64,000 nt of DNA, taken from the NCBI GenBank assembly GCA_964526695.1, contig CAZGJA010000089.1, positions 186,001 through 250,000 of the forward strand, given 5' to 3'. Position 1 is the stretch's first letter, and every line of letters begins with the position of its first letter. Positions 52,855 to 62,067 of the stretch are shown in pieces. The DNA is from JABWBH01 sp964526695 (lineage in GTDB: Bacteria > Planctomycetota > Phycisphaerae > UBA1845). The translations under genes were made by a program, and so were the position numbers. Below the pieces are notes generated by a model. The model saw nothing but the letters and a program-made list of their open reading frames with translations. It was not told the DNA's origin and ran no database searches.

Positions 52855-53154
52855 GTTGGCGTGGCTTCACGCGCTGGGTGGCATGGCTTCACGCGCAGGG
52901 TGGCGTGGCTTCACGCGCAGCGGGTAGCCATGCGTCTGCCATTGTGGAACCCCATGCTCACGCTGAGTACAGCGAGAGCATGCCACCCGCGCATGATGAA
53001 TTGCCTTCACGGCGATGCGTGGCACGGCTTCACAGGTGTTGCGTGGCATGGCTTCATGGTGCTGGGAGGCATGGCTTCACGCGCAGCGGGTAGCCATGCG
53101 TCCGGCAGTGGGGGATCCCATGCTCACGCTGAGTACAGCGAGAGCATGCCACCC
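52855..53154. mobile_element. Cluster of MITE-like elements, inverted orientation
   Basis: Full elements lie at 52898-52988 and 53064-53154, each 91 bp. They run from GG(G)TGGC(A/G)TGGCTTCACG through GCGGGTAGCCATGCG to CATGCTCACGCTG-AGTA-CAGCGAGAGCATG and a final CCACCC. Tandem pieces of the GGGTGGCATGGCTTCACGCG end occur at 52855 and 52876, and partial copies near 53028-53060. The copies near 8.5 kb have a longer middle. Confidence 0.7.
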
Positions 53155-53231
53155 TGATGTCGGGCCGGGATGCGGTTGCCTGGGGCACGCGCCCGTGTGG
53201 ATTGGCCGCGGCGCATGAAGCGGAACTTGCG

Positions 53232-53885
53232 ATGCCGTTGAGTTTTCACATCTTCAACGACCCGATCTACATGGAGAACGGGTACGTCGTTTTCGCCGAC
53301 GGCGACCCGGCTTGCTGGATCATCGATCCGGGACTGCCGCCGCAGGGGGAGGACATCGTTCGCTTCGTGCGCCAGCGCGGACTGGCGCCGCGGGCGATCG
53401 TGCTCACCCATGCCCATGCGGACCACATCGCCGGGATCGACGAGGTGCGCGACGCTTTGGGTCCGCTCGACGTGTACCTGGCCCGGGAGGAATGGGCGGC
53501 GCTGCGCGATCCGATGGAGAACCTCTCGGGTCTGATCGGACTGGGCTTCGCCACGCGGGTCACCGATCCGCATGACCTTCCGCACGGCGGCGCGATGGAG
53601 CTGGGCGCGACGCAGTGGGGCGTGCTCGACGTGTCGGGTCACTCGCCGGGCGGGCGGGCGCTGTACTGCCGGGCCGAGGGCGTGGTCATCGTCGGCGATG
53701 CGCTCTTCGCCGGCAGCGTGGGTCGCACGGACTTCCCCAATAGCAACGGGGCACGGCTCCTGCGCAACATCCGGGAAAACCTGATGACGCTGCCCGATGC
53801 CACGCGCGTCCTGTCCGGGCACGGCCCCGAGACGACCATCGGCCGCGAGCGACGATCAAACCCGTTCGTGCTGCACGGCTTCTGA
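53232..53885 (+). CDS. Metallo-beta-lactamase-fold hydrolase (glyoxalase II-like)
   Basis: The 217-residue product has the metal site motif THAHADHIAG (His60, His62, Asp64, His65), the later SGHSPGG histidine, VGDALFAGSVGRTD with the bridging aspartate, and a final GHGPETTIG. The last half is typical of small hydroxyacylglutathione hydrolase-like enzymes. It hydrolyses a thioester or related substrate in the cytoplasm. The natural substrate is not determinable. The ATG at 53232 fits the family N-terminus FHIFNDPIYMENGYV. The open frame upstream runs through the MITE cluster and is rejected. Confidence 0.85.
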   Translation: MPLSFHIFNDPIYMENGYVVFADGDPACWIIDPGLPPQGEDIVRFVRQRGLAPRAIVLTHAHADHIAGIDEVRDALGPLDVYLAREEWAALRDPMENLSGLIGLGFATRVTDPHDLPHGGAMELGATQWGVLDVSGHSPGGRALYCRAEGVVIVGDALFAGSVGRTDFPNSNGARLLRNIRENLMTLPDATRVLSGHGPETTIGRERRSNPFVLHGF

Positions 53886-53995
53886 ATGTCCACCGCCTCC
53901 GAGGCCGCATCCCCTCGCGAGAAGCACCAAGCCAGGCCGCGGGATTTTATTTCGCGCGGAGGATCGTGCCGGGCTTGTCCCGCGGCGCTTGGCGC

Positions 53996-54319
53996 TCACG
54001 GCGCGCACGTCACGTCCACGATCGAGTCGCAGACGAAGACGCGATGCTCGCCGAGCGGAACGCCTCGCAGCTTCCCCTTGCCGCGGCCGGAGCCGTCCAG
54101 GGGAATGCTCATCGACTGGGGATCCGGCGGATTCAGCAGCGCTGTCACGATACCATTCAACTGGCCGCTGCGCACCTTGACGAGCACGTCGCCCTCCTGC
54201 TCGCCATCGCGCACCCCGTATTTTGCGAACACCCGCTGGCCACCCGTCGCCCTGCGTTTCGTAACCCCCGACGACTGCCGGGGATGTTTCAGAGGGTGCG
54301 GCCATGACGCTACACGCAA
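53996..54319 (-). pseudogene. Orphan copy of the shared C-terminal domain
   Basis: The 107-residue frame has about 25 unremarkable residues followed by the shared tail domain. LDGSGRGKGKLRGVPLGEH matches the G-[KR]-[AG]-[KR] core, and the end reads VCDSIVDVTCAP. No signal peptide or N-terminal partner domain precedes it, and dRS3-like repeat DNA lies directly upstream. It looks like the 3' remnant of a larger secreted-protein gene. A free-standing small protein is less likely. Confidence 0.55.
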
Positions 54320-54353
54320 ACGTAGAATGCTCTAGCAGCCTGTGGCGAATGGC

Positions 54354-54460
54354 GACACTCGTTATTCCCGCGCAGGCGGGAATCCAGCGTGTTGCTTCGG
54401 AGGAGGCTGGAATCCAGCGGTTTCGCGGGCGGACTGGACCCCCGCCGGTTGGAGTGACGA
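54354..54460. repeat. dRS3-like palindromes
   Basis: GACACTCGTTATTCCCGCGC with AGGCGGGAATCCAGCG, a degenerate GAGGCTGGAATCCAGCGG, then CCCCCGCCGGTTGGAGTGAC. The preceding GGCGACACTCGT is shared with the copy at 50125. Confidence 0.6.
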
Positions 54461-54503
54461 TGCCAGTGCCCCGTTCCGAGTTCCACCACGGACTGCTAGA
54501 CAA

Positions 54504-55520
54504 TCACGGATTCTCATTCCACTCCGTATTCTGGATGTCCTCGAGTCCCCGTTGTGCCCGCCTGCGCACGTCGCCACTCGGGTCGGTTTGGGCCATCAGA
54601 CGGAGTTTCTCCTGTAGATTGTCGCTGTTCTCCTGACCCCTGGAATGCCGACGGATGCGCCGGATCATCTCGCCTGTCTGGGTGACGGCTTCGGCGCGAA
54701 GGATATCCACGGGTGAGTTGAGATACTTGGCCCACACATCTCGCACGCGCGCGTGCTGCTCGGGCTGGACAATCATGCCGCTCCCGATCGAAACAAACGG
54801 AAAACCCGTGCGCATGTCCTGCCAGCGCTGAAGCAAATAGCCAAGGAGTTCCAGGTCGCAGGCCTTGCTCACAATATGCTCAATACCGCCACAATCTTGC
54901 GCGAAGCGATCCTCGTCATTAAAATATCGCAACGCAAGTCCAACAAAATCGAGCATGTCGTATTTATCAGCGAGCTGCCAGGCCTCATAGCGATGCACGA
55001 AAGGAAACTGGTCACGCACTTCGCGGAGCATTTCGTGTTCACCCCAGGCTGACCACTCATCCCACCCATTGATGAGCACCTCGGCCAGGACGATCTTCAA
55101 TCTCGGGGTGTCCTCCACAACGCGTTCGTCGAGATGTTCAAGCATGAAGGCCTCAAATTCCTCAAAGCCCGGTTGGCCCTTAAAGTAGGGAATGGTCTCA
55201 AGAATCTCCCTTCGGGTGGGCACCGGGACGAGCCTGGGCCAGCGATCCGCCACGTGTTGATTGCGTGGCTCCCCTACGCGCGGCGCCTGGAGGCAGTAAA
55301 CCGAACGAATGGCCAGATCAAAATCCAGCCTCGTGGCAGCGTACGCGGCAGGGTCCGCGCGCTTCAGTTCCTCCGCCCGACGCAGCCATTCCTCGGGCGA
55401 GGGATAGCGTTGCAGAACATTTTCGTCGCGAGCGTCCGCATCCAAGGATAGCAAGAGCAAAACCACACTTCCGGCCACAGCGAGAAACGACCGACCCTTT
55501 CGCATTGATCTCCGATTCAC
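54504..55520 (-). CDS. Secreted helical protein of unknown function
   Basis: The 338-residue product has a signal peptide (RSFLAVAGSVVLLLLSLDADA). The mature part is strongly helical, with HEAT-like pairs towards the end (ILRAEAVTQTGEMIRRIRR, GDVRRRAQRGLEDIQ). No catalytic motif is seen. The GTG at 55520 has AAGGAG seven bases upstream and is preferred to the ATG at 55505. It lies 40 bases downstream of the arginine-deiminase gene on the same strand, so the two probably share a transcript. The DNA is less GC-rich than the average of the window. Confidence 0.7.
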   Translation of the reverse strand: MNRRSMRKGRSFLAVAGSVVLLLLSLDADARDENVLQRYPSPEEWLRRAEELKRADPAAYAATRLDFDLAIRSVYCLQAPRVGEPRNQHVADRWPRLVPVPTRREILETIPYFKGQPGFEEFEAFMLEHLDERVVEDTPRLKIVLAEVLINGWDEWSAWGEHEMLREVRDQFPFVHRYEAWQLADKYDMLDFVGLALRYFNDEDRFAQDCGGIEHIVSKACDLELLGYLLQRWQDMRTGFPFVSIGSGMIVQPEQHARVRDVWAKYLNSPVDILRAEAVTQTGEMIRRIRRHSRGQENSDNLQEKLRLMAQTDPSGDVRRRAQRGLEDIQNTEWNENP

Positions 55521-55560
55521 GGGAGTCTCCTTGCTTCAGCAACCCAACATTCCACATCCA

Positions 55561-58500
55561 TCATGGCTCCACTTCCCACCAGCGCTGGAAGGCAGCAGCC
55601 GTGGGCGCAGTACGAATGACATTGGTACCACAATGCACTTCACCGAAGCTACGGTGATACGTGTTCCAGTCATCCACGAAATGCGACGTACGAGTACCGG
55701 ACAGGTTCAGTGTCGTCTCAAACTCCTGCAAGAAGAGATCCACGCGCTGACCGCTGACATCCGCGCGAGGGCCGAAAGGCCGGGCTACCCAGAGCTGGTC
55801 CTGCCAAACCTGCATGTTGGCACTGCCGGGGGAATACGCGAAGGCCCCTCCCTCGAAAAGTGCGGACGGGCTCGTGCGCCCAAGATACATCATGGGTATG
55901 AGAAAATCCGGAGCCTGATGGCTTCCGAGCGCGCTTCGCACGGCTTGCCATGCTACCGTGAGGCGAGCTTCGATAGCGGGGGTCACTGCTGTCCAGAGTT
56001 GCACATCGGCTGCGAGCTCTGAAGCAGTGACCACAGCCGGGAATGGCATTCCCGGAGGCCCGGCTGCCGGCGTAGCCCCAAAGAACCGCTTGCTTCCTGG
56101 AACACAGATGTAGTACGAGTCCACGGTGGGCGTATGGCCGGCGTGCCATTCCCCATTGTTCCGTCGATATTGGGGCTCGTCATCCATGATAGCGGTGTAA
56201 ACATCTCGTGCGCTCCCAAACCGCCACACCTTGCCCAATTGCAGTTCGTGCTCGGTCGTCCCGGAGGCGACGATCTCTCCAATTTGGCCCTTCCCCGGTC
56301 CACTGTAGATGCGCACATATCCGCCGACGAAGTCCCTAAAATCATCCGAGTCGTTGTCGGTGAGACCGTTGGCATCCGCGGAGTCAACCGCTCCCTGTGC
56401 AACCGGGTCAGTGGAGTTTTCATAGAACAATGGCTCGTGCGCCGGTGCGGATTCCAAGATTAGCTTAGCGTAGCTTGGGGAGGCGAATACCACTCCGAAG
56501 CCAGCCGGATCAGGGACAAAGGCCATGTACTCATCAATATGCCCAACCGCGAGCCAAGATGTGTCCAGTTGCAATGCCGGACCTTGAACCTCCTGGCGGT
56601 TCAAGAATGCTACCTGTACCTGCGGCATGGAGCCGACCACTATCCGCCCAAGTGCATGCCCCGTATACGGCGGTATCAACTCAAGATTTCCACCGTAGGA
56701 TCGTGTGATGTCTAATTCTGCTTGGCGGAAAACCAAGCCGACTTTGTCAACAAGTGCCGCATGGACGCCCCCAAGCAGGGAATTGCGACCCCATGGCTGC
56801 AAGGGGCGCCGTTGCGCAAGTTTGAGCGGATTATATCGTAGCGTCTCGAAGCCCGAATAGAGATTCCACGCCCCCCCCCCTGAAGTTGGGCGACTACTGA
56901 GCCCAAATTCCCAAGCATCTTGAGGCCAGAGGTCGCACTCAAAGCTGTTGCATTCGTGAAATGCAATGACGTTCGGCACGCCAGCTCGTGTCTGCACGAA
57001 ATTGAGAAAGCCGGCATCATCCGAGGCCACCAGCACCCGATGCGGAGGAGCGGTGTTGGGAAGCATGATAAATGGTGCGACGCGGAGTTGGATGGTATCG
57101 GTGCAGACGACCACGCCGAGGTCGTCCAGCAGGTCGAGGTAGAGCGTGACGAGGCCGGTGAAGTTGGTATGGTTCCGATCTCCGGGGTAGGCGATCGATT
57201 CCACACCGTAGTGAAACTCCTGGCTCAGCGGATCGGGGATCATGTAAACAGTGTCCGTCGGACTCATGATTTGCGGCGCACCGTCGGCTAATGCGCCGAA
57301 CACACGAATAGCTTTGTTCCCGGGAATGCGGAGGCGGCGCTGCCAGCCTTCGTGGTTGGTCGACGGCACGGCGCGGATGACCAGCTCCGACAGGTCCGCC
57401 ACGTCGTTGGGGCCGTTGACCACGTTATCGCTCAAATCCCGCGCGGGAGGCGTCGCGCCGTCCGCATCACAATTGACCAGCACAATGGCGCCCTTCTTAT
57501 CGGCCCCATATTCCCAGACGTCCTCGCCTTCCTCATCGGCTTCGGAATCCGTAACGACTCCGTCGCGATTGGCGTCCATGTCAGAATCCGGGCAACGGAA
57601 ATAGCCCAAGGTGGCGGCGGCCTCGCAGTGCTGTTCGCCGGCGGAATCGAAATCCAAGCGGAATAAAACCGTCCCGCTGCGGTCGCACGGCATCTTGGCC
57701 TGGACATACAGCATCACCGTTTCGCCGGTGCAGTCAATGGAGCCGGCCGTGGCGTCAATGAAAATCACGCCGGCCGTTTCCGGACTCGCCGAAATCTCCC
57801 AGAAGCCGCTCTCGCAGTCCGGGTAGCATTCCAGCGCGAGCCGTAATTCGAAGACTTCGTTCGTGCAGACCTGTGCCGGCTCGATGCTCATGGAAGCATT
57901 GCAGTACGCGGCCTCACAGGCGCAGGCCAGGCAGAAGCCGTCTTCGCAGGTCGTGCAGTCGTCCAGACACGTGTGTGTGGCGGCGCCGGTTTCCGGATCG
58001 CACTGGTCAAGCGTGCAGGGGTTGTCGTCATCGTAGTTGGCGACATGCTCACATTGGCCGTTCTGGGGATTGCAATAGTCGTCGGTGCACTTGTCGCCGT
58101 CGGTGCAGTTTTTATACCGGTGGCGGCAGCCGCCGTCGCGGCATTGGTCGAGTGTGCAGAGGGCGTCATCGTCGCAGTCGCCGTTGTCGCAGCAGACGCC
58201 GGGGCAGTCTTCGCAGACGCCGCCTACGCATTCATTGCCGGACGGGCAGTCGCCGTCGCCGTTGCAGGGTTTCTCACACTGACCGCCGATGCACTCCTGG
58301 CCTGGCGGACATTCGCCACTGCCGTTGCATGAATCGTCCACGCATTCGCCGCCTTCGCAGTGCGAGCCTTCGGGGCAGTCCCCCGGCCCGTTGCACTCGT
58401 CCGGGACGCATTCGCCGTCGGCGCAGTGCTGGTTCTGGCCGCACTGGCTGTTGTTATCGCAGCAGTCGCTCGTGCCGCAGCAGTCCGTGCCGTAGGTCAG

Positions 58501-59055
58501 TTCGATGGCCAGGTCGTCGAGCGTGAGGAGCTCCGTGGGCGCGAACTCATAATCGCCGTCCGTGCCGGTGGTGAAGGAGTTGTTGTGGCATTCGTCCTCG
58601 GTATCGAGGTCGCCGCCGTGGTCGTCGTCGGCCAAGAGAAAACTGGGATCGGAAATGTCCGCGGGGTCGAAGTCGAGGGCGACGGCGATGGCGCCATGGG
58701 TAGCCAGCGGCCAATCGGTGGCATCGGGCGGGGCGGCCAATGCGAGTGTGACGGCGTCGGCCAGCAGCGAACTATTGGAAGTGAACTGCGCGCGGTTGAC
58801 ACCGTGATTGATTTCCAGTCGCAGCAATGCGTGGCCCAGGTCGGTGTGGGTGTAGATGCGGCGGCCGAAGACATAAGGCTTGGCGTCGGCATGATCGCGC
58901 CACACGGCTACAAAGCTGTCGGGCGGACTGGTGCCGGGCAGCGGCGGCGCGGCGGTGACGAAGAGAATGCCGTCGTCGTGGAAAAAGCGGATGCGCGGGT
59001 CGCAGATGGCCGGGGGGGTGAGGCAGGGATCGTCAGGATATGCGTCGGGCGTCAT
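55561..59055 (-). CDS. Secreted protein-arginine deiminase with Cys-rich repeats
   Basis: The product is at least 1164 residues. Residues about 190-400 are Cys-rich repeats of the type CxGxxCPxGxxCxGGxC. A middle region with DMDANRDGVVTDSEADEEG and GAIVLVNCDADG is also seen in bacterial deiminases. The C-terminal half is a PAD catalytic domain. WPQD at about 711, GGNLELIPP, GHIDEY at about 836 and GEVHCGTN at about 1140 supply the Asp, His, Asp and Cys that match human PAD4 Asp350, His471, Asp473 and Cys645. It would convert peptidyl-arginine to citrulline outside the cell. In frame upstream of this ATG, codons to 59109 encode a perfect signal core (RCLVAILLSLPLLSA) but no standard start codon. 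The frame there meets a GGATTT repeat. Confidence 0.85.
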   Translation of the reverse strand: MTPDAYPDDPCLTPPAICDPRIRFFHDDGILFVTAAPPLPGTSPPDSFVAVWRDHADAKPYVFGRRIYTHTDLGHALLRLEINHGVNRAQFTSNSSLLADAVTLALAAPPDATDWPLATHGAIAVALDFDPADISDPSFLLADDDHGGDLDTEDECHNNSFTTGTDGDYEFAPTELLTLDDLAIELTYGTDCCGTSDCCDNNSQCGQNQHCADGECVPDECNGPGDCPEGSHCEGGECVDDSCNGSGECPPGQECIGGQCEKPCNGDGDCPSGNECVGGVCEDCPGVCCDNGDCDDDALCTLDQCRDGGCRHRYKNCTDGDKCTDDYCNPQNGQCEHVANYDDDNPCTLDQCDPETGAATHTCLDDCTTCEDGFCLACACEAAYCNASMSIEPAQVCTNEVFELRLALECYPDCESGFWEISASPETAGVIFIDATAGSIDCTGETVMLYVQAKMPCDRSGTVLFRLDFDSAGEQHCEAAATLGYFRCPDSDMDANRDGVVTDSEADEEGEDVWEYGADKKGAIVLVNCDADGATPPARDLSDNVVNGPNDVADLSELVIRAVPSTNHEGWQRRLRIPGNKAIRVFGALADGAPQIMSPTDTVYMIPDPLSQEFHYGVESIAYPGDRNHTNFTGLVTLYLDLLDDLGVVVCTDTIQLRVAPFIMLPNTAPPHRVLVASDDAGFLNFVQTRAGVPNVIAFHECNSFECDLWPQDAWEFGLSSRPTSGGGAWNLYSGFETLRYNPLKLAQRRPLQPWGRNSLLGGVHAALVDKVGLVFRQAELDITRSYGGNLELIPPYTGHALGRIVVGSMPQVQVAFLNRQEVQGPALQLDTSWLAVGHIDEYMAFVPDPAGFGVVFASPSYAKLILESAPAHEPLFYENSTDPVAQGAVDSADANGLTDNDSDDFRDFVGGYVRIYSGPGKGQIGEIVASGTTEHELQLGKVWRFGSARDVYTAIMDDEPQYRRNNGEWHAGHTPTVDSYYICVPGSKRFFGATPAAGPPGMPFPAVVTASELAADVQLWTAVTPAIEARLTVAWQAVRSALGSHQAPDFLIPMMYLGRTSPSALFEGGAFAYSPGSANMQVWQDQLWVARPFGPRADVSGQRVDLFLQEFETTLNLSGTRTSHFVDDWNTYHRSFGEVHCGTNVIRTAPTAAAFQRWWEVEP

Positions 59056-59107
59056 GGCGGAGAGAAGGGGAAGGGAGAGGAGGATGGCAACGAGGCAACG
59101 AAGGTGA

Positions 59108-59176
59108 ATCTCGGATTTTGGATTTCGGATTTTGGATTTCGGATTTGAAGAGCGAAGAGCGAAGAGCGAAGAGCGA
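59108..59176. repeat. GGATTTCGG and AAGAGCG heptamer-type repeats
   Basis: Alternating GGATTTTGGATTTCGG units (59112-59150) run into four AAGAGCG units (59149-59175). They abut the signal-peptide codons of the deiminase gene. Confidence 0.7.
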
Positions 59177-59584
59177 CTTGCTTGCGGAGCATCGGGACGC
59201 CTCCTTTTCTTGGGCAGCGGCCGGGCACAGCCCGGGATTTTGGCTGCAACTGCGGACGAGTATAGCGGCTATCGGACGGGGCGTCAAGGGGGCGGCGAAG
59301 AATAGTCAGGCACCACGGTGGACGCGTCGCCCCTGAAAGCCCGGAAGCTTGGTCTTGCGCGCTTGACGTGGCTGGCAGTCGCGGGGCGCGGACCCTCCCC
59401 CGGCCCCTCCCTGGGAGGGAGGGGGGTTGAACAACCCTCCCCCGGCCCCTCCCTGGGCGGGAGGGGAGAGTCAGTCTCGCTCATGACGGCCTTGCGACTG
59501 CGCCGACCGGTTCCACCCATCGCCAGCGCCCATCCGCCTGCGCTTGAGAAGGCGAGACGATGTTCGCAGCCGCCGGCGGGCCGG
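59177..59584. other. Intergenic region between tdh and the deiminase
   Basis: It contains a direct repeat, CCCTCCCCCGGCCCCTCCCT then GGG, at 59393 and 59434, each followed by a GGAGGG-rich mirror. No gene is recognised. Large open frames antisense to tdh are shadows. Confidence 0.45.
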
Positions 59585-60715
59585 CTACCGATGCACCACG
59601 CGGCCCTCGATGTTCGGGTCCGGCGTGCGGGTGCGCTTCACCGACGGCAGCGGCGCGGGTTTGCCGTCGTTGGGGAGCACGACGATCTTGCAGGCCTCGC
59701 CGCCTTGCAGATCCTGCACGGCCGCGTTGACCTCGCCCAGCGCCACAGTGCGCGTGATGAGCGGGCGCAGGTCCACCACGCCGTCCTCCAGCAGCCAGCG
59801 CGTCTTGTACCACGTGTCGAAAATCTGCCGCCCGTTGAGCGCGCGGACGGTGAGGTTCTTGAAGATCATCATCTCGGCCACGTCGATCTCGACGGGCTTG
59901 GACGGGATGCCGAAGAGGATCACCTGCCCGCCGTTGCGCACGACCTTGAAGGCGGAGTTGATCGCGCCCGGCGCGCCGCTCATCTCCAGCACGAGGTCCA
60001 CGCCGTAGCCGCGGTTGACGTTCACAATCGTGGCCACGAGATCGGTTTCCTTCGACGCGTCGAACACCTGCGTCGCGCCCATCTTCCGTGCCAGGTCCAT
60101 GCGGAACGGGTTGAGGTCCACGGCGTACACCGCCTTGGCGCCCATTGCCTTGCAGATGCCGACGGTGAACAGCCCGATGGGTCCGCAGCCCATGATGGCC
60201 ACCGACAGCCCGCTGACCTGCTGATTCATCGTGGCGAAGACGGCGTTGCCGAACGGCTCCTGAAGCGTGGCGATGTGCGGGGGGATCTTCTCGCGGTTGT
60301 TCTGCCAAATGACCTTCTCCGGCACGACGACGTAGTTGGCGAAGGCGCCGTCGCGGTCCACGCCGAGAATCTGCGTCTGCGGGCACATGTGCGCCTGACC
60401 CGTGCGGCACTGGTAGCAGATGCCGCAGGTGACGTGCGACTCGGCCGAGACGAAGTCGCCCACGGCGGCGCTGCGCACCTTGTCCCCGATCTCGACGATC
60501 GTGCCGGCGAACTCGTGCCCCAGCGTCAGCGGCGGCTTGATGCGCCGCTGCGACCACGCGTCCCACTTCCAGATGTGCAGGTCCGTGCCGCAGATGCTGG
60601 CGGCCTCGACGTACACCAGCACGTCGTCCGGACCCGGCGACGGGCGCGGCACCTCGCGCATCTCCAGCCCTTCCGCCGTCTTCATCTTGCGAACCGCGTG
60701 CATCATCTCGGCCAT
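59585..60715 (-). CDS. tdh: L-threonine 3-dehydrogenase (zinc-binding MDR family)
   Basis: The 376-residue medium-chain dehydrogenase has catalytic zinc ligands Cys42 in CGTDLHIW and His67-Glu68 in GHEFAG. The structural zinc loop CGICYQCRTGQAHMC and the Rossmann motif IMGCGPIGLF follow. The segment CGTDLHIWKWDAWSQ is the closest match to threonine dehydrogenase. It oxidises L-threonine to 2-amino-3-ketobutyrate with NAD in the cytoplasm. The usual partner kbl is not adjacent. Sorbitol or another polyol dehydrogenase is the alternative. The C-terminal about 20 residues are extra and charged. Confidence 0.88.
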   Translation of the reverse strand: MAEMMHAVRKMKTAEGLEMREVPRPSPGPDDVLVYVEAASICGTDLHIWKWDAWSQRRIKPPLTLGHEFAGTIVEIGDKVRSAAVGDFVSAESHVTCGICYQCRTGQAHMCPQTQILGVDRDGAFANYVVVPEKVIWQNNREKIPPHIATLQEPFGNAVFATMNQQVSGLSVAIMGCGPIGLFTVGICKAMGAKAVYAVDLNPFRMDLARKMGATQVFDASKETDLVATIVNVNRGYGVDLVLEMSGAPGAINSAFKVVRNGGQVILFGIPSKPVEIDVAEMMIFKNLTVRALNGRQIFDTWYKTRWLLEDGVVDLRPLITRTVALGEVNAAVQDLQGGEACKIVVLPNDGKPAPLPSVKRTRTPDPNIEGRVVHR

Positions 60716-60787
60716 GCGATCAGGTCTTTCTGTTTTTCAGGTGTCGTTTGTGCAGTCAGCAAATCAGGTTGGGTTTCCACGGTGCTT

Positions 60788-60839
60788 CGCCGGCTCGGAG
60801 AGCCGGCGGACCCGTGGCAGCTCGGAGAGCTGCCCCACC
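60788..60839. repeat. Double GGA-loop hairpin
   Basis: GCCGGCTC-GGA-GAGCCGGC then GGACCCGT and GGCAGCTC-GGA-GAGCTGCC, ending CCACC. A second copy lies at 62919-62970. Confidence 0.75.
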
Positions 60840-60883
60840 TTGCGTCGCCCGACGTTCGCCGAGAACCGCTCCTGCACAGAGGT

Positions 60884-61765
60884 CTACGGGAGATCCTTGT
60901 CGGCCGGGCCGTCCTCGAGTTTCTCCTGCGTGCGCTTGTACTTCTTCCACTGCCCCGGTTCGGCAAAGTCCGCGTCCTTGAGGTTCGGATTGACGGACTT
61001 CTCCGACAGATCCGGAAAGTCCGCCGTCGTGACCTTGTAGCCGTCCGCCGAAACCGCCTTGATGCGGGTCGGCAGGTGCGCCGCGCGGCCCACGTGAAAC
61101 TCCAGCTTGCGGAACTTCGAGGCCATCCGCGTGTTGGGCTTGGGCGTGCAGACCAGGTGGTCGCTGTCCGGCGGGTCGCCGGGCTGCGCCTCCACGAGCG
61201 ATACGTCGAAGCGCTGCAGGATGTACTCCTTCTTGTGCCCGAACGGCAGCGGGAACGGCGTTTTGTCCAGGTCGAAGAAATCCACTTTCTCGCCGGGCCT
61301 GACCACCTCGCGCTCGATCACCGTCGTGTTGCTCTCGCGCGCTTCCAGCAGCTTTACACCGTTAAAAAGATACCAGACCTTCTTCTGCTCCAGGGCGGCC
61401 TTGCCGTCCTGCACGAGCCGATCAAAGGTGATAAAGAACTTCGCGTTCGGCTCACCCTTCTTGAAGAGGATGACGCCCTCGCGGCGCTTGCGGCTGAGGT
61501 TGACCTGATCGTCTTCGTCGTACACGACGCGGCAGCGGATGTCCTTCAGCTCCTCGCCGGCTTTTTGCAGCGCGTCGAGGATCGCTTCGACGCGAGAGGG
61601 CGTCGGCGACGCAGGTGCCGCAGGCTGCTCAGCCGGCGGCGTCTGGGGCGCGGGCGTCGGCGAGGCCGGCGCGTCCGGCGGCGCGGGCTTGCCCTCGTTG
61701 GGATTCTGCGCGCGGGCGACGCCGGCAAGGCACGCGACGATCAACACCCAGAGACTTGTTCGCAT
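60884..61765 (-). CDS. Secreted LolA-like protein (planctomycete type)
   Basis: The 293-residue product has a signal peptide (MRTSLWVLIVACLAGVARA), a Pro/Ala linker of about 35 residues, and a region that fits the LolA/LolB-like outer-membrane lipoprotein-sorting fold (EELKDIRCRVVYDEDDQ, KPNAKF-type strands, VWYLFNGVKLLEARESN, LPTRIKAVSADG). Related planctomycete proteins are known as a family of unknown function. It may bind lipids or hydrophobic ligands in the periplasm. The ATG at 61765 has a GGGAGA site. It lies upstream of tdh on the same strand with a double hairpin between them. Confidence 0.7.
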   Translation of the reverse strand: MRTSLWVLIVACLAGVARAQNPNEGKPAPPDAPASPTPAPQTPPAEQPAAPASPTPSRVEAILDALQKAGEELKDIRCRVVYDEDDQVNLSRKRREGVILFKKGEPNAKFFITFDRLVQDGKAALEQKKVWYLFNGVKLLEARESNTTVIEREVVRPGEKVDFFDLDKTPFPLPFGHKKEYILQRFDVSLVEAQPGDPPDSDHLVCTPKPNTRMASKFRKLEFHVGRAAHLPTRIKAVSADGYKVTTADFPDLSEKSVNPNLKDADFAEPGQWKKYKRTQEKLEDGPADKDLP

Positions 61766-62067
61766 CCCAACCGTCTCCCACTCCGCCGCGCGAGCCGTGC
61801 GCGATCGGCGCTTCCCCGCTGAAAGCAAGAACGCTCTTCTGAACGAATGTTAGAGTAAGGCCGCCGCTGTCGCAAACCTGCGGGTTTTGCGGTGAAAGCA
61901 GCGGACCATCGACTGAAGCGGCGAGTGACACCGCGCAGCCGGCAGACCTGCAGGAACGCAGAACGAGTTCCCTGCTGATGATCGCGTGAACTGAGCCTCG
62001 ATCGGACTCAGTTACACAGCGCATCGCAGCCGGATGGAATCATGATTGGCGCGGGTTGCCCGCAAGC
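61766..62067. other. Intergenic region, nothing recognised
   Basis: About 300 bases between two minus-strand genes. No gene, repeat or confident promoter is seen. Confidence 0.35.

Noticed and set aside
59318..61822. An open frame of over 800 codons on the plus strand
   Set aside because: It is antisense to tdh and the LolA-like gene and crosses their intergenic repeats. There are no motifs and the composition is shadow-like.
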